Origin: Pseudomonas lutea
GTDB taxonomy: Bacteria > Pseudomonadota > Gammaproteobacteria > Pseudomonadales > Pseudomonadaceae
Direction of reading: 5' to 3'
NCBI RefSeq assembly: GCF_000759445.1
Contig: NZ_JRMB01000003.1
Location: forward strand, 186,001 to 250,000
DNA: 64,000 nt
Below the pieces are notes generated by a model. It was not told the origin of the DNA. It did no database searches and worked only from the letters and a program-made list of their open reading frames with translations. Every line of letters begins with the position of its first letter. Within the stretch, counting starts at the first letter, position 1. Shown here piece by piece: positions 1-9,999 of the stretch. A program made the translations under genes and the position numbers.

Positions 1-327
1 GTCGGCAGTGGCTTTCTGGGCGGCGCGCTGAAAACCGCAGCAGGCGTGGCCGGTGGTGTGATGCTGGCCGAGGGCATCAGCAGCCTGTTCCACCACAACA
101 GCCAACCGCAGGAAATCGTCGAGATCATCCAGGAACAGCCGGCATTGCCTGCCGCCGAGCATGATCAAGGCGGCAGCGGTGGTTGGGGTGATGATCAGCA
201 GCGCGTGACGGGAAATGACAACACCGGCAATGATGCCTGGGGCAGTGATCCAAACGGGTTTGCCGACACCGATTACGGCGGCGACACAGGTGGTGGCATG
301 TTTGATGACGACGATTCGTTCGTCTGA
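1..327 (+). CDS. DUF2076-type protein, C-terminal part (5' end outside window)
   Basis: The reading frame is open from base 1 to the TGA at 325-327, so only the last 108 codons are present. The visible part begins with a small-residue stretch (GSGFLGGALKTAAGVAGG) that could be a membrane-associated glycine-zipper-like segment. This is typical of the C-terminal half of DUF2076 proteins. It is followed by a low-complexity tail rich in Gly, Asp and Trp that ends in an acidic run. DUF2076 proteins have no established function. The family call rests on the Gly/Ala segment and the acidic tail only, because the conserved N-terminal half is missing. Confidence 0.6.
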   Translation, partial: VGSGFLGGALKTAAGVAGGVMLAEGISSLFHHNSQPQEIVEIIQEQPALPAAEHDQGGSGGWGDDQQRVTGNDNTGNDAWGSDPNGFADTDYGGDTGGGMFDDDDSFV

Positions 328-383
328 TGTCGTAGGCGCAAACCCCACCGCACTGTAGGAAACGCGGTGGGTCAGCAGTCCCT

Positions 384-470
384 GTAGGAGCGCTTGCCCG
401 CGAAGAATTTGTTCTGACGACAGATATGTATCGGATGTACCGGCCTCTTCGCGGGCAAGCGCGCTCCTAC
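384..470. repeat. REP-type inverted pair, GTAGGAGC family
   Basis: Two inverted copies of a REP-like element, GTAGGAGCGCTTGCCCGCGA at the left end and its complement ending at 470, are separated by about 45 bp and can form a long hairpin. The pair lies between the DUF2076 gene and the NYN gene. The rest of the 303-bp gap (328-630) shows nothing else I can name. The right end contains a modest GAGG ribosome-binding site for the next gene. Confidence 0.8.
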
Positions 471-630
471 ACCGTTCTGTGATGAATCGCGACTGCGGGG
501 TGTCAGGAATACAGATCGTGTCCCCCAGTCACCTCCGCACCCAATCCTTCAATCCCTCCCTCAAACTGGCATACTGAGCGCCGGTCCGGTTTTCGGCCCC
601 TGTCGCTTGTCAGCGCATTGAGGAATTTGG

Positions 631-1110
631 GTGAGAAGAATCGCGGTCTTCGCCGACGTACAAAACCTGTATTACACAGTACGTCAGGCTCACGGTTGCC
701 ACTTCAACTACGCCGCCCTGTGGGCCGACATCAGCCAGCGTGGCGAGATCGTCGAGGCGTATGCCTATGCCATTGACCGTGGCGACAGCAAACAACAGCA
801 ATTCCAGCAGATCCTGCGCAACCTCGGTTTCACCGTCAAACTCAAGCCTTACATCCAGCGCAGCGACGGCTCGGCGAAAGGCGACTGGGACGTGGGCATC
901 ACCATCGACATCATGGACGTCGCGCCGAATGTGGACGAGGTGGTGCTGGCGTCGGGCGATGGTGATTTCGACCTGCTGCTGGAGCGCATCATCAGTAAGC
1001 ACGGCGTCGAAGCGATCGCCTACGGCGTGCCCGGGTTGACCGCGAATTCGTTGATCCGCGCCGCCAGCCGGTATGTGCCGATTGAAGGCGGGTTGCTGCT
1101 CAGAGCCTGA
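631..1110 (+). CDS. NYN-domain (LabA/DUF88-like) protein, putative ribonuclease
   Basis: This 159-residue protein consists of a single NYN domain (PIN-like nuclease fold). Conserved acidic positions are visible: D9 in VFADVQN, D85/D87 in KGDWDVG, D93, and D110/D112 in SGDGDFD. These match the metal-binding carboxylates of the LabA/DUF88 branch. The family is predicted to cleave RNA, but cellular substrates are mostly unknown. The start is GTG at 631, with GAGG about 8 bases upstream. Repeat-rich intergenic DNA flanks it on both sides, so it is probably transcribed alone. The domain call is secure; the biological role is not. Confidence 0.85.
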   Translation: MRRIAVFADVQNLYYTVRQAHGCHFNYAALWADISQRGEIVEAYAYAIDRGDSKQQQFQQILRNLGFTVKLKPYIQRSDGSAKGDWDVGITIDIMDVAPNVDEVVLASGDGDFDLLLERIISKHGVEAIAYGVPGLTANSLIRAASRYVPIEGGLLLRA

Positions 1111-1130
1111 TTGCCCATGCTGACCAAGGT

Positions 1131-1573
1131 TGATTGAAAGCACGTTATTCGCGAGACGTGACCGCAAAAGCTGACAAACACCGCCGAACCTGTAGGAGCC
1201 GGCTTGCTGGCGAACCCGGTCCGGCTCATGATCACGGGTCGACTGCTCCACCGCGTTCGCCACCGTCGTAACCTCCGACAGCTCCTACAGTGGTGCGCCA
1301 CCAAGGCGATCAGGGACGTGCCACGGAGGCGATCAGGGACGTGCCACGGAGGCGATCAGGGGCGTGCCACCAGGACGATTTCCGAGGTTGAGCCGCGTGG
1401 CCAGCCGGTCTGCGCTGATTGAAAGCACGGTGTTCGCGAGACGTGACCGCAAAATGACAAACACCGCCGAACCCGTAGGAGCCGGCTTGCTGGCGAACCC
1501 GGTCCGGCTCATGATCACGGGTCGACTGCTCCACCGCGTTCGCCACCGTCGTAACCTCCGACAGCTCCTACAG
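1131..1573. repeat. Directly duplicated ~158-bp REP-containing block
   Basis: Two nearly identical blocks (about 1131-1290 and 1416-1573) each start with TGATTGAAAGCACG. Each continues through a GTAGGAGCCGGCTTGCTGGC REP and ends in ACAGCTCCTACAG, giving an imperfect hairpin. The repeat period is 285 bp. The 125 bp between the blocks carries a separate 23-bp minisatellite. No gene is visible in the 556-bp gap 1111-1666 apart from these repeats. Confidence 0.85.
1306..1373. repeat. 23-bp minisatellite, three copies
   Basis: The unit GCGATCAGGGACGTGCCACG is followed by GAG and starts at 1306, 1329 and 1352. The third copy differs by one base (GGGGCG for GGGACG) and decays at its end. The minisatellite sits between the two copies of the larger duplicated REP block. 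Confidence 0.85.
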
Positions 1574-1666
1574 GGGTGTGTCGTGTTCGCCGAAAGGGTG
1601 TTCACTGCTGCATTGATCCAGCGCTAATCCCTAAAACGCTAAACCCGCTATTTTGAAGGTCATTCC

Positions 1667-2293
1667 ATGCAAGAACGCATCGCCGTCATCGACTTCGAAA
1701 CCACCGGCATTTCCCCCAGCAGCTACTGCCGCGCCACGGAAATCGCTGTGGTCATCGTCGAGCAGGGCGTGATAGTCGAGCGTTATCAGAGCCTGATGAA
1801 CGCCGGCGTGCGCATCCCGTCGTTTATCGAATCCCTCACCGGGATCAGCAACAGCATGCTACGCACGGCGCCACCGGCCGAACGCGTGATGAACGAAGTC
1901 GCCGAGTTCGTCGGTCTGACGCCGCTGGTGGCGCACAACGCCTCATTCGACCAAAAGTTCTGGGATTTTGAGCTGTCGCGCATCAAGCGCAATCGCGTGC
2001 AAAGCTTTGCCTGTTCGATGTTGCTGGCCCGGCGTCTACTGCCAAGCGCGCCCAACCACAAACTCGGCACCCTCACCAGTTGGGCAGGCTTGCCCCACAC
2101 CGGCAAGGCTCACCGGGCCATGGCCGATGCCGAAATGGCCGCCAACCTCACGCTGCACCTGGGCCACCAACTGCGCGACACTCATGGCCTGGCGGGTGTT
2201 TCTCACCAGTTGTTGTGTACATTGCAGAAAGTCCCGGCGAAGAAAATTGCGGATGCCATCAGCAAGCATCGCGGCCTTGCGGCGAGTCGGTAG
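1667..2293 (+). CDS. DnaQ-like 3'-5' exonuclease (DEDDh family)
   Basis: This 208-residue protein is a DEDDh exonuclease domain that removes nucleotides from 3' ends of DNA or RNA. All five catalytic residues are visible: D9 and E11 in the Exo I motif (DFETTG), D95 in Exo II (HNASFD), and H149 and D154 in Exo III (HRAMADAE). There is no polymerase-subunit or helicase domain, so this is a free-standing exonuclease of the DnaQ/ExoX type rather than the epsilon subunit of DNA polymerase III. The start ATG follows an AAGGTC element. A long REP array begins directly after the stop and is probably not coding. Its substrate cannot be told from the sequence. Confidence 0.85.
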   Translation: MQERIAVIDFETTGISPSSYCRATEIAVVIVEQGVIVERYQSLMNAGVRIPSFIESLTGISNSMLRTAPPAERVMNEVAEFVGLTPLVAHNASFDQKFWDFELSRIKRNRVQSFACSMLLARRLLPSAPNHKLGTLTSWAGLPHTGKAHRAMADAEMAANLTLHLGHQLRDTHGLAGVSHQLLCTLQKVPAKKIADAISKHRGLAASR

Positions 2294-2295
2294 GA

Positions 2296-3475
2296 CCGAC
2301 TTCTACTCCCACAGGTGTACACGCGTCGCCTTCCCGGCCAAAGTCAGTCCCACTGAATGCATGTTGTCAGTAGGACCGGCTTCAGCCGGGAAGAGGCCAC
2401 CTGTCGCGACATCACATTTGCAGTGCAGCAACCGACGCCTTCCCGGCTAAAGCCAGTCCTACGGGTGTACGCGTTGCCTTTCCATCCAAAGCCAGTCCCA
2501 CTGGATTAACGCATGCTGTCAGTGGGACCGGCTTCAGCCGGGAAGAGGCCATTCAGCGCGACATCACATTTGCAGTGTGGCAACCGACGCCTTCCCGGCC
2601 AAAGTCAGTCCCACTGAATGCATGTTGTCAGTAGGACCGGCTTCAGCCGGGAAGAGGCCACTTGTCGCGACATCACATTTGCAGTGTGGCAACCGACGCC
2701 TTCCCGGCCAAAGTCAGTCCCACTGAATGCATGTTGTCAGTAGGACCGGCTTCAGCCGGGAAGAGGCCATTCAGCGCGACATCACATTTGCAGTGTGGCA
2801 ACCGACGCCTTCCCGGCTAAAGTCAGTCCCACTGAATGCATGTTGTCAGTAGGACCGGCTTCAGCCGGGAAGAGGCCACTTGTCGCGACATCACATTTGC
2901 AGTGCAGCAACCGACGCCTTCCCGGCCAAAGTCAGTCCCACTGAATGCATGTTGTCAGTAGGACCGGCTTCAGCCGGGAAGAGGCCACTTGTCGCGACAT
3001 CACATTTGCAGTGCAGCAACCGACGCCCTCCCGGCCAAAGCCAGTCCCACTGAATGCATGTTGTCAGTAGGACCGGCTTCAGCCGGGAAGAGGCCACTTG
3101 TCGCGACATCACATTTGCAGTGTGGCAACCGACGCCTTCCCGGCCAAAGTCAGTCCCACTGAATGCATGTTGTCAGTAGGACCGGCTTCAGCCGGGAAGA
3201 GGCCATTCAGCGCGACATCACATTTGCAGTGTGGCAACCGACGCCTTCCCGGCTAAAGCCAGTCCTACAGGTGTACGCGTTGCCCTCCCAGCTAAAGCCA
3301 GTCCCGTTGGATGAATGCGTGCTGTCAGTAGGACCGGCTTCAGCCGGGAAGAGGCCCTTGAGTACAACATCACATTTGCAGTGCAGCAACCGACGCCCTC
3401 CCGGCTAAAGCCAGTCCCACAGCTGTACACGCATCGCCTTCCCATCCAAAGCCAGTCCCACTCAAACGCAGCGTC
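2296..3475. repeat. REP tandem array with 109-bp period
   Basis: Copies of GACCGGCTTCAGCCGGGAAG start at 2374, 2526, 2635, 2744, 2853, 2962, 3071, 3180 and 3332. The spacings are 152, then six times exactly 109, then 152. Each unit pairs this element with an inverted partner of the type CTTCCCGGC(C/T)AAAG(T/C)CAGTCC, so every unit is a REP doublet. Two versions of the middle segment (ACTTGTCGCGAC and ATTCAGCGCGAC) are interspersed along the array. The longer outer intervals contain one extra half-unit of about 43 bp. No gene is visible in the 1.27-kb gap 2294-3563. Confidence 0.9.
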
Positions 3476-3563
3476 AGGGCATATAAAAGTGTACGGGTCG
3501 AATAAACCCCATTTGTAACTGACGCCACCGCCCCGGACATTTCTAGAATCAGTCCCACAATAA

Positions 3564-4484
3564 ATGACTGCACTAGAGCCCTTCATGCCTGCCGCCCGCC
3601 GTTTTCCCCTGCTGCTCATCGGGGCCTTTTTCGCGCTTTATGTGATCTGGGGCTCAACCTACCTAGCCATCCGCATCGGCATTGAAACCTGGCCCCCATT
3701 GATGATGGCCGGGGTGCGTTTCACCATCGCCGGCTCCATCCTGTTCGCCTTCATGCGCTTTCGCGGCGCGCCTATGCCCAGCTGGAAACAGTGGAAGGCC
3801 GCCGGCATGATCGGCTTTCTGTTGCTCGCCTGCGGCAATGGCGGCGTCACCCTGGCGGAACATGCCGGCGTTGCCTCCGGCGTCGCCGCATTGGCGGTGG
3901 CCTCGGTGCCGCTGTTCACCTTGCTGTTTGGCCTGTTCTGGGGCCATCGTAATACGGGCCTGGAATGGGCTGGCATCCTGCTCGGCCTCGTCGGCATCTC
4001 CTTGCTCAACCTCGGCTCCAACCTGCAGGCCAGCCCCATGGGCGCGGCGCTGGTGATCTTTGCTGCCGCTACCTGGGCCTTCGGTTCGGTGTGGAGCCGC
4101 TACCTGCCGCTGCCCTCAGGCCCGATGGCCAGCGCCTGCGAAATGCTGGTAGCCGGCGCCGTGCTGTTGCTCGGCAGCTTCGTCAGCGGTGAGCGCGTCA
4201 CCCAGTCCCCCGGCCTGTCCGGTTGGCTGGTGATGGCCTATCTGGTGGTGTTCGGCTCCATCGTCGCGTTCAGCTCCTACATGTACCTGCTCAAAAATGT
4301 CCGGCCCGCTGCCGCGACCAGCTATTGCTACGTCAACCCGGCGGTGGCGGTGCTGCTCGGCGTGTTGTTCGCGGGCGAACACATCGGCTGGGCAGAAGGC
4401 GCAGCGATGGCCGTGATCATCAGCGCCGTCGTGCTTATCGGCCTGCCGCAGTGGCGCAAGCAGAAACCGGTAGAGAAAGGGTAA
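3564..4484 (+). CDS. yedA: EamA/DMT-family exporter, YedA-like
   Basis: This 306-residue inner-membrane protein has about ten hydrophobic segments arranged as two EamA repeats (about residues 13-140 and 150-285). Several stretches resemble E. coli YedA closely: ALYVIWGSTYLAIRIG, WPPLMMAGVRF, NGGVTLAEH, WAFGSVW and ATSYCYVNPAVAVLLG. Proteins of this drug/metabolite transporter group export small metabolites such as amino acids; the substrate here is unknown. The first ATG at 3564 is used, although a second in-frame ATG seven codons later is possible. rhlE follows after 60 bp on the same strand, so the two may be co-transcribed. The upstream REP array ends just before the gene. Confidence 0.85.
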   Translation: MTALEPFMPAARRFPLLLIGAFFALYVIWGSTYLAIRIGIETWPPLMMAGVRFTIAGSILFAFMRFRGAPMPSWKQWKAAGMIGFLLLACGNGGVTLAEHAGVASGVAALAVASVPLFTLLFGLFWGHRNTGLEWAGILLGLVGISLLNLGSNLQASPMGAALVIFAAATWAFGSVWSRYLPLPSGPMASACEMLVAGAVLLLGSFVSGERVTQSPGLSGWLVMAYLVVFGSIVAFSSYMYLLKNVRPAAATSYCYVNPAVAVLLGVLFAGEHIGWAEGAAMAVIISAVVLIGLPQWRKQKPVEKG

Positions 4485-4544
4485 ACTGCGCGCAATCGTC
4501 TTCTACAGACGCGTGTGCGCTGATCTTTTTCCAACGGTATTCAA

Positions 4545-5882
4545 ATGACATTCGCCTCCCTCGGCCTGATCGAACCCCTGCTGCGTGCCCTCGAAACACT
4601 GGGCTACCAGACGCCCACCCCCGTTCAGGCCCAGGCCATTCCGCCCGTGCTCGAAGGCCGCGACCTCATGGCCGCCGCCCAGACCGGCACCGGCAAAACC
4701 GCAGGCTTCGCGCTGCCATTGCTGCAACGCCTGACCATGGAAGGCCCCAAAGTCGCGCCCAACTCGGTGCGTGCGCTGATCCTGGTGCCGACCCGCGAGC
4801 TGGCCGAGCAGGTTCACGAAGCCATCGCGCAATACGGCGAACACCTGCCGCTGACCACTTACGCGGCCTATGGCGGCGTCAGCATCAACCCGCAGATGAT
4901 GAAACTGCGCCGAGGCGTCGACGTGCTGGTGGCCACCCCCGGCCGCTTGCTTGATCTGCATCGCCAGAACGCCGTCAAGTTTTCCCAGCTTCAAACCCTG
5001 ATCCTCGACGAAGCCGACCGCATGCTCGATCTGGGCTTCTCCGAAGAGCTGCGCAACATCTACGCCGCCTTGCCGAAACGTCGCCAGACGCTGCTGTTCT
5101 CCGCGACCTTCTCCGATGCCATTCGCGCGCTGGCCGAGCAAATGCTCGACAACCCGCTGAGCATCGAAGTCAGCCCGCGCAACGTGGCGGCGTCGTCGGT
5201 CAAGCAGTGGATCGTCACCGTCGACAAGAAGCGCAAAAGCGAGCTGTTTATCCATCTGCTCAAGAAGCAGCGCTGGAGCCAGGTGCTGGTGTTCGCCAAG
5301 ACCCGCGTCGGCGTCGATCAACTGGTGGAGCGCCTGCAAGGCCTGAGCATCAACGCCGACGGCATTCACGGTGACAAACCCCAAGCCACCCGCCAGCGCG
5401 CGCTGGATCGCTTCAAGAGCGGTGACGTGCAGATCCTCGTCGCGACCGACGTCGCCGCCCGTGGTCTGGACATCGACGACCTGCCGACGGTGGTCAACCT
5501 CGACCTGCCTATCGTTGCCGAAGACTACATCCACCGCATCGGTCGCACCGGCCGCGCGGGCCAGACCGGCGAAGCGATCTCCCTGGTGTGCGCCGACGAA
5601 GTCGACCTGCTCAGCGCCATCGAAGTGCTCACCCGCCAGACCCTGCAACGCCGCGAAGAACCCGACTTCATCCCGGAACACCGCGTACCGGTGACCGATG
5701 CCACCGGGCAGATTCTCAAGAAACCGAAAAAGCCGAAGAAACCCAAAACCAGCGGGGGCGGCGGTAAACGCAATCTCGGTAAGTGGGTGGACAGCGGGGA
5801 GACTGCGGCGGAAGTGCCTGCGGCCAAGCCTATTCGGAAAGTGCCGGTGTTCAACACCGGGCCGCGCAAGCGTAAGCCGTAA
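4545..5882 (+). CDS. rhlE: DEAD-box ATP-dependent RNA helicase RhlE
   Basis: This 445-residue RNA helicase unwinds RNA duplexes and is implicated in ribosome assembly and RNA turnover. The motifs appear in order: Q motif (TPVQAQAIP, near 25-33), Walker A AQTGTGKT (45-52), PTRELAEQ, DEAD within LILDEADRMLDLGF (near 153), SAT (near 186), and HRIGRTGRAGQ (near 330). The C-terminal tail from about residue 391 is a lysine/proline-rich basic extension (KKPKKPKKPK) typical of RhlE-type helicases, which use such tails for extra RNA contacts. The start ATG at 4545 gives the usual N-terminus TFASLGL. The gene is followed by REP elements and no clear terminator. Confidence 0.9.
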   Translation: MTFASLGLIEPLLRALETLGYQTPTPVQAQAIPPVLEGRDLMAAAQTGTGKTAGFALPLLQRLTMEGPKVAPNSVRALILVPTRELAEQVHEAIAQYGEHLPLTTYAAYGGVSINPQMMKLRRGVDVLVATPGRLLDLHRQNAVKFSQLQTLILDEADRMLDLGFSEELRNIYAALPKRRQTLLFSATFSDAIRALAEQMLDNPLSIEVSPRNVAASSVKQWIVTVDKKRKSELFIHLLKKQRWSQVLVFAKTRVGVDQLVERLQGLSINADGIHGDKPQATRQRALDRFKSGDVQILVATDVAARGLDIDDLPTVVNLDLPIVAEDYIHRIGRTGRAGQTGEAISLVCADEVDLLSAIEVLTRQTLQRREEPDFIPEHRVPVTDATGQILKKPKKPKKPKTSGGGGKRNLGKWVDSGETAAEVPAAKPIRKVPVFNTGPRKRKP

Positions 5883-5939
5883 GGAAAATACGGCGCGAGT
5901 CCGGGCGATCTCACCAGTGCCCGGACTTCAGCGCGATCA

Positions 5940-6262
5940 ATGTAGGACCGGCTTCAGCCGGGAAGAGGCCTGCATGAGCACCGTCAGATTTTCAGCGTGA
6001 CAACCGACGCCTTCCCGGCTAAAGCCAGTCCCACTAGGTGACCGCGCTGTGTCAGTGGGACCGGCTTTAGCCGGGAAGAGGCCAGTGTGATCGCCATCAA
6101 TTCTGCGGTGTGACCACTGACGCCTTCCCGGCTAAAACCGGTCCACAGGGTGAACGCTGCGGTCAGTGGGACCGGCTTCAGCCGGGAATAGGCAGGTGTG
6201 ATCGCCATCAATCCTGCGGCGTGACAATGCCCCTTTCCCGGCTAAAGCCAGTCCTACAAAAA
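5940..6262. repeat. REP cluster, GGACCGGCTT family, three alternating pairs
   Basis: Plus-oriented copies of GACCGGCTT(C/T)AGCCGGGAA start near 5945, 6058 and 6168. They alternate with inverted copies (CTTTCCCGGCTAAAGCC-like) near 6011, 6121 and 6236. This gives three doublets of about 113 bp each. The cluster fills the 383-bp convergent gap between rhlE and the minus-strand glycosyltransferase. No other feature is visible there. Confidence 0.85.
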
Positions 6263-6265
6263 TGC

Positions 6266-7393
6266 CTATCGCTTGCGCAGCACGTCCTGATACAAATCGG
6301 CGTACGCCTTCACCATCGTCGGCGCCGTAAACATCGACTCAAACCGCTGCACCGCTCTCAATCCCATCTGCTTGGCGAGCTCTCTGTCATTCCAGAGCGT
6401 CTCCATCGCTACCGCCAACGCATTTGAATCACGCGGCGCCACGACCAGCCCCGTCTCGTTCGCGATGTTAATAAAGGTGGTCCCCGTGCCCATCTCGCAC
6501 GAGATCATAGGCTTGCCGTACATCGCCGCTTCCAGCAGCGAGATGCCGAACGACTCCGAACGCTGGTGTGACGGAAAGACAAACGCCTCACACAGCATCA
6601 GCAGCGCGTTCTTGTCCTCATCCGGCAGGCTGCCCACAAACACGACATTGTTGAGCCCAAGCGCATTGGCCTTAGCCTTGAGTTCAAGCTCCTGATGCCC
6701 GCCGCCCATGATCACCACCGGCAAGCGATTCTTCGCCGCAGCTTCCAGCAGGAAATCGAGGCCCTTGTAATAACGCAGCGCACCGACGAACAAAAAGAAG
6801 CGTTCGCCCAGTTGCTGTTTCCAGTGCGCAAGCTTCGCAGGCGACGGGGCAGGGTAGGTGGCTCGGTCAAGACCAAACGGAATGATCTCTACCTTGTCCT
6901 TGAAGCGAGTCAGCACCTCGCTACTCGCGGCGTAGTTGGGGGAGGACACCACAATACGGTCCACGCTGCTCAGGAAGCGGTTCATCAACGGCGCATACAG
7001 CTTGAGCAGCGTCTTCTGCTTGATGATGTCTGAGTGGTAACTCACCACCGCCGGCTTTTTGATCTGCGCGGCGAAGTGCGCGATGTCCATGTACGGCCAC
7101 GGGAAGTGGTAATGCACGATGTCCGCTTCGCTCGCCAACTCCTTGAAGTCGCGAATGCCCGACAGCGAAAACCCTGTCGACGCCACATACAAGTCCTGCT
7201 TCGAACGGTGGGCAATATGGTTACCGACCGTCTCGTTGCGCGCGGCCCCTTCTTTACTCAGGGAAAGCACTTCGGAATGGATACCGTGAGCCTGGCAACC
7301 CTGTGCCAGCTGAAAGATGACTTGCTCGACGCCACCACCCTTGCTTTCCGGGAAGTAGGTTTTGAAGAAGTGCAAAACTTTGGTCATCAGCAT
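6266..7393 (-). CDS. wbpZ: Family-4 glycosyltransferase, WbpZ-like (D-rhamnan assembly)
   Basis: This 375-residue GT-B glycosyltransferase has an N-terminal acceptor domain (KVLHFFKTYFPESKGGGVEQ) with the conserved glycine-rich loop. Its C-terminal donor domain carries a GT4 E-x7-E-type motif, ESFGISLLEAAMYGKP. The opening HFFKTYFP, the internal VHYHFPWPYMD and the adjacent gmd/rmd genes point to WbpZ, the enzyme that adds the first D-rhamnose residues of the A-band polysaccharide in Pseudomonas aeruginosa. It would use GDP-D-rhamnose at the cytoplasmic face of the inner membrane. A second in-frame ATG two codons in is a possible start. A terminator hairpin lies between rmd and this gene, so expression may be partly separate. 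Confidence 0.75.
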   Translation of the reverse strand: MLMTKVLHFFKTYFPESKGGGVEQVIFQLAQGCQAHGIHSEVLSLSKEGAARNETVGNHIAHRSKQDLYVASTGFSLSGIRDFKELASEADIVHYHFPWPYMDIAHFAAQIKKPAVVSYHSDIIKQKTLLKLYAPLMNRFLSSVDRIVVSSPNYAASSEVLTRFKDKVEIIPFGLDRATYPAPSPAKLAHWKQQLGERFFLFVGALRYYKGLDFLLEAAAKNRLPVVIMGGGHQELELKAKANALGLNNVVFVGSLPDEDKNALLMLCEAFVFPSHQRSESFGISLLEAAMYGKPMISCEMGTGTTFINIANETGLVVAPRDSNALAVAMETLWNDRELAKQMGLRAVQRFESMFTAPTMVKAYADLYQDVLRKR

Positions 7394-7479
7394 TCTCTGA
7401 CGAAACGATAACGTCCGCTGTTCTCGCGAGGTGTGCTTTGCGTGTAAAGCGGAGATGTGTGATGCGGAGAATAAAGGAA

Positions 7480-7509
7480 AACCCGAAGCGCCTCACAGCG
7501 CTTCGGGTT
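7480..7509 (-). terminator. Rho-independent terminator after rmd
   Basis: A perfect 12-bp stem (AACCCGAAGCGC / GCGCTTCGGGTT) with a 6-base loop lies 13 bp downstream of the rmd stop. Read on the minus strand it is followed by TTTTCCTTT. This fits a terminator for the gmd-rmd unit. Confidence 0.8.
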
Positions 7510-7522
7510 GGATGTTGCGGAG

Positions 7523-8418
7523 TTACGCGTCGGCCAGCATCCAGCCAAGCGTTTCGCTCAGCTCGGGTGTCTGCCAGCCTGGGACCAGAGACTTCAGCTT
7601 GCTGTTGTCGCCGCACAAGGTCTTGACCTCGTTGGCCCGCACGAAAGCAGGGTTCACTTCGACGGTGAGGTCGTGGCCCGTGATGGCGCGACACATGTCG
7701 AGCACTTCGCGGAGCGAGTGAGTCTTGCCCGAACTGACGTTCACGTACTGACCAAACGGCTTGGCCTCCAGCAGCCCGCGGTAGGCGGACACCAGCGCAC
7801 GGACGTCGCTGAAGTCGCGCCAGACATCCAGGTTGCCCAGCTCGATCTTGTCGGCCTTCTCGCGGAAGTGCTTGACGATTTTCGGGAGCAGGAAGTTATC
7901 CGCCTGCCCCACGCCGGTGTAGTTGAACGGACGCGCGATGATGATCGGCAACCGCCCGAACCACAGACTGGCCATGTATTCCATGGCCAGCTTGCTGACG
8001 GCGTAATCGTTGGCCGGCGCCGGCGTGGTGCTCTCGTCAAGCAACCCTTCCGACGCATTGCCGTAAACATTGGCACTGCTGGCGATCAAGACGCTTTCAG
8101 GCGCTTTGCCGCAGTGGGCAATCGCTTCCAGCAGGTTGCGCGTACCGATCAAGTTGACCTGATAGAACGCATCTGCCGCGCCGTGTCCGACAAAGGCCAA
8201 TGCCGCGAGATGAACAACGATGTCCGGCTGAAGCTCTGCCAGCAGCTTGCTCAGACTCACCAGATCGGTAAGGTCAGCCTGATGATAATTGGCATCATCG
8301 GACGGATGACTGCCCAGACCGACGACCTCGCAGCCTTGGGCTACGAGCTCGGCCGCCATGTAGCGCCCCGTGAATCCATGAATACCCGTTATCAGCGCGC
8401 GCTTGCCGGCCATACTCA

Positions 8419-8419
<1 letters not shown>
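7523..8419 (-). CDS. rmd: GDP-6-deoxy-D-lyxo-4-hexulose reductase (GDP-D-rhamnose synthesis)
   Basis: This 298-residue extended short-chain dehydrogenase reduces GDP-4-keto-6-deoxy-D-mannose to GDP-D-rhamnose. The nucleotide-binding motif GIHGFTG gives the GxxGxxG pattern at residues 12-18, and the catalytic YxxxK is Y139/K143 (DYAVSK). It is encoded directly after gmd with a TGATG overlap (gmd stop and rmd start share one base), so the two are translationally coupled. Gmd makes the substrate for Rmd. The pair provides the GDP-D-rhamnose donor for the rhamnosyltransferases of the island. The assignment to Rmd rather than a fucose synthase rests on SDR length, the Gmd partner and the A-band-like context. 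Confidence 0.9.

Positions 8420-9999
<1,580 letters not shown>

Noticed and set aside
2296..3475. CRISPR array
   Set aside because: The repeat units are directly adjacent with near-identical content, there are no variable spacers, and the units are REP doublets; no cas genes are present.
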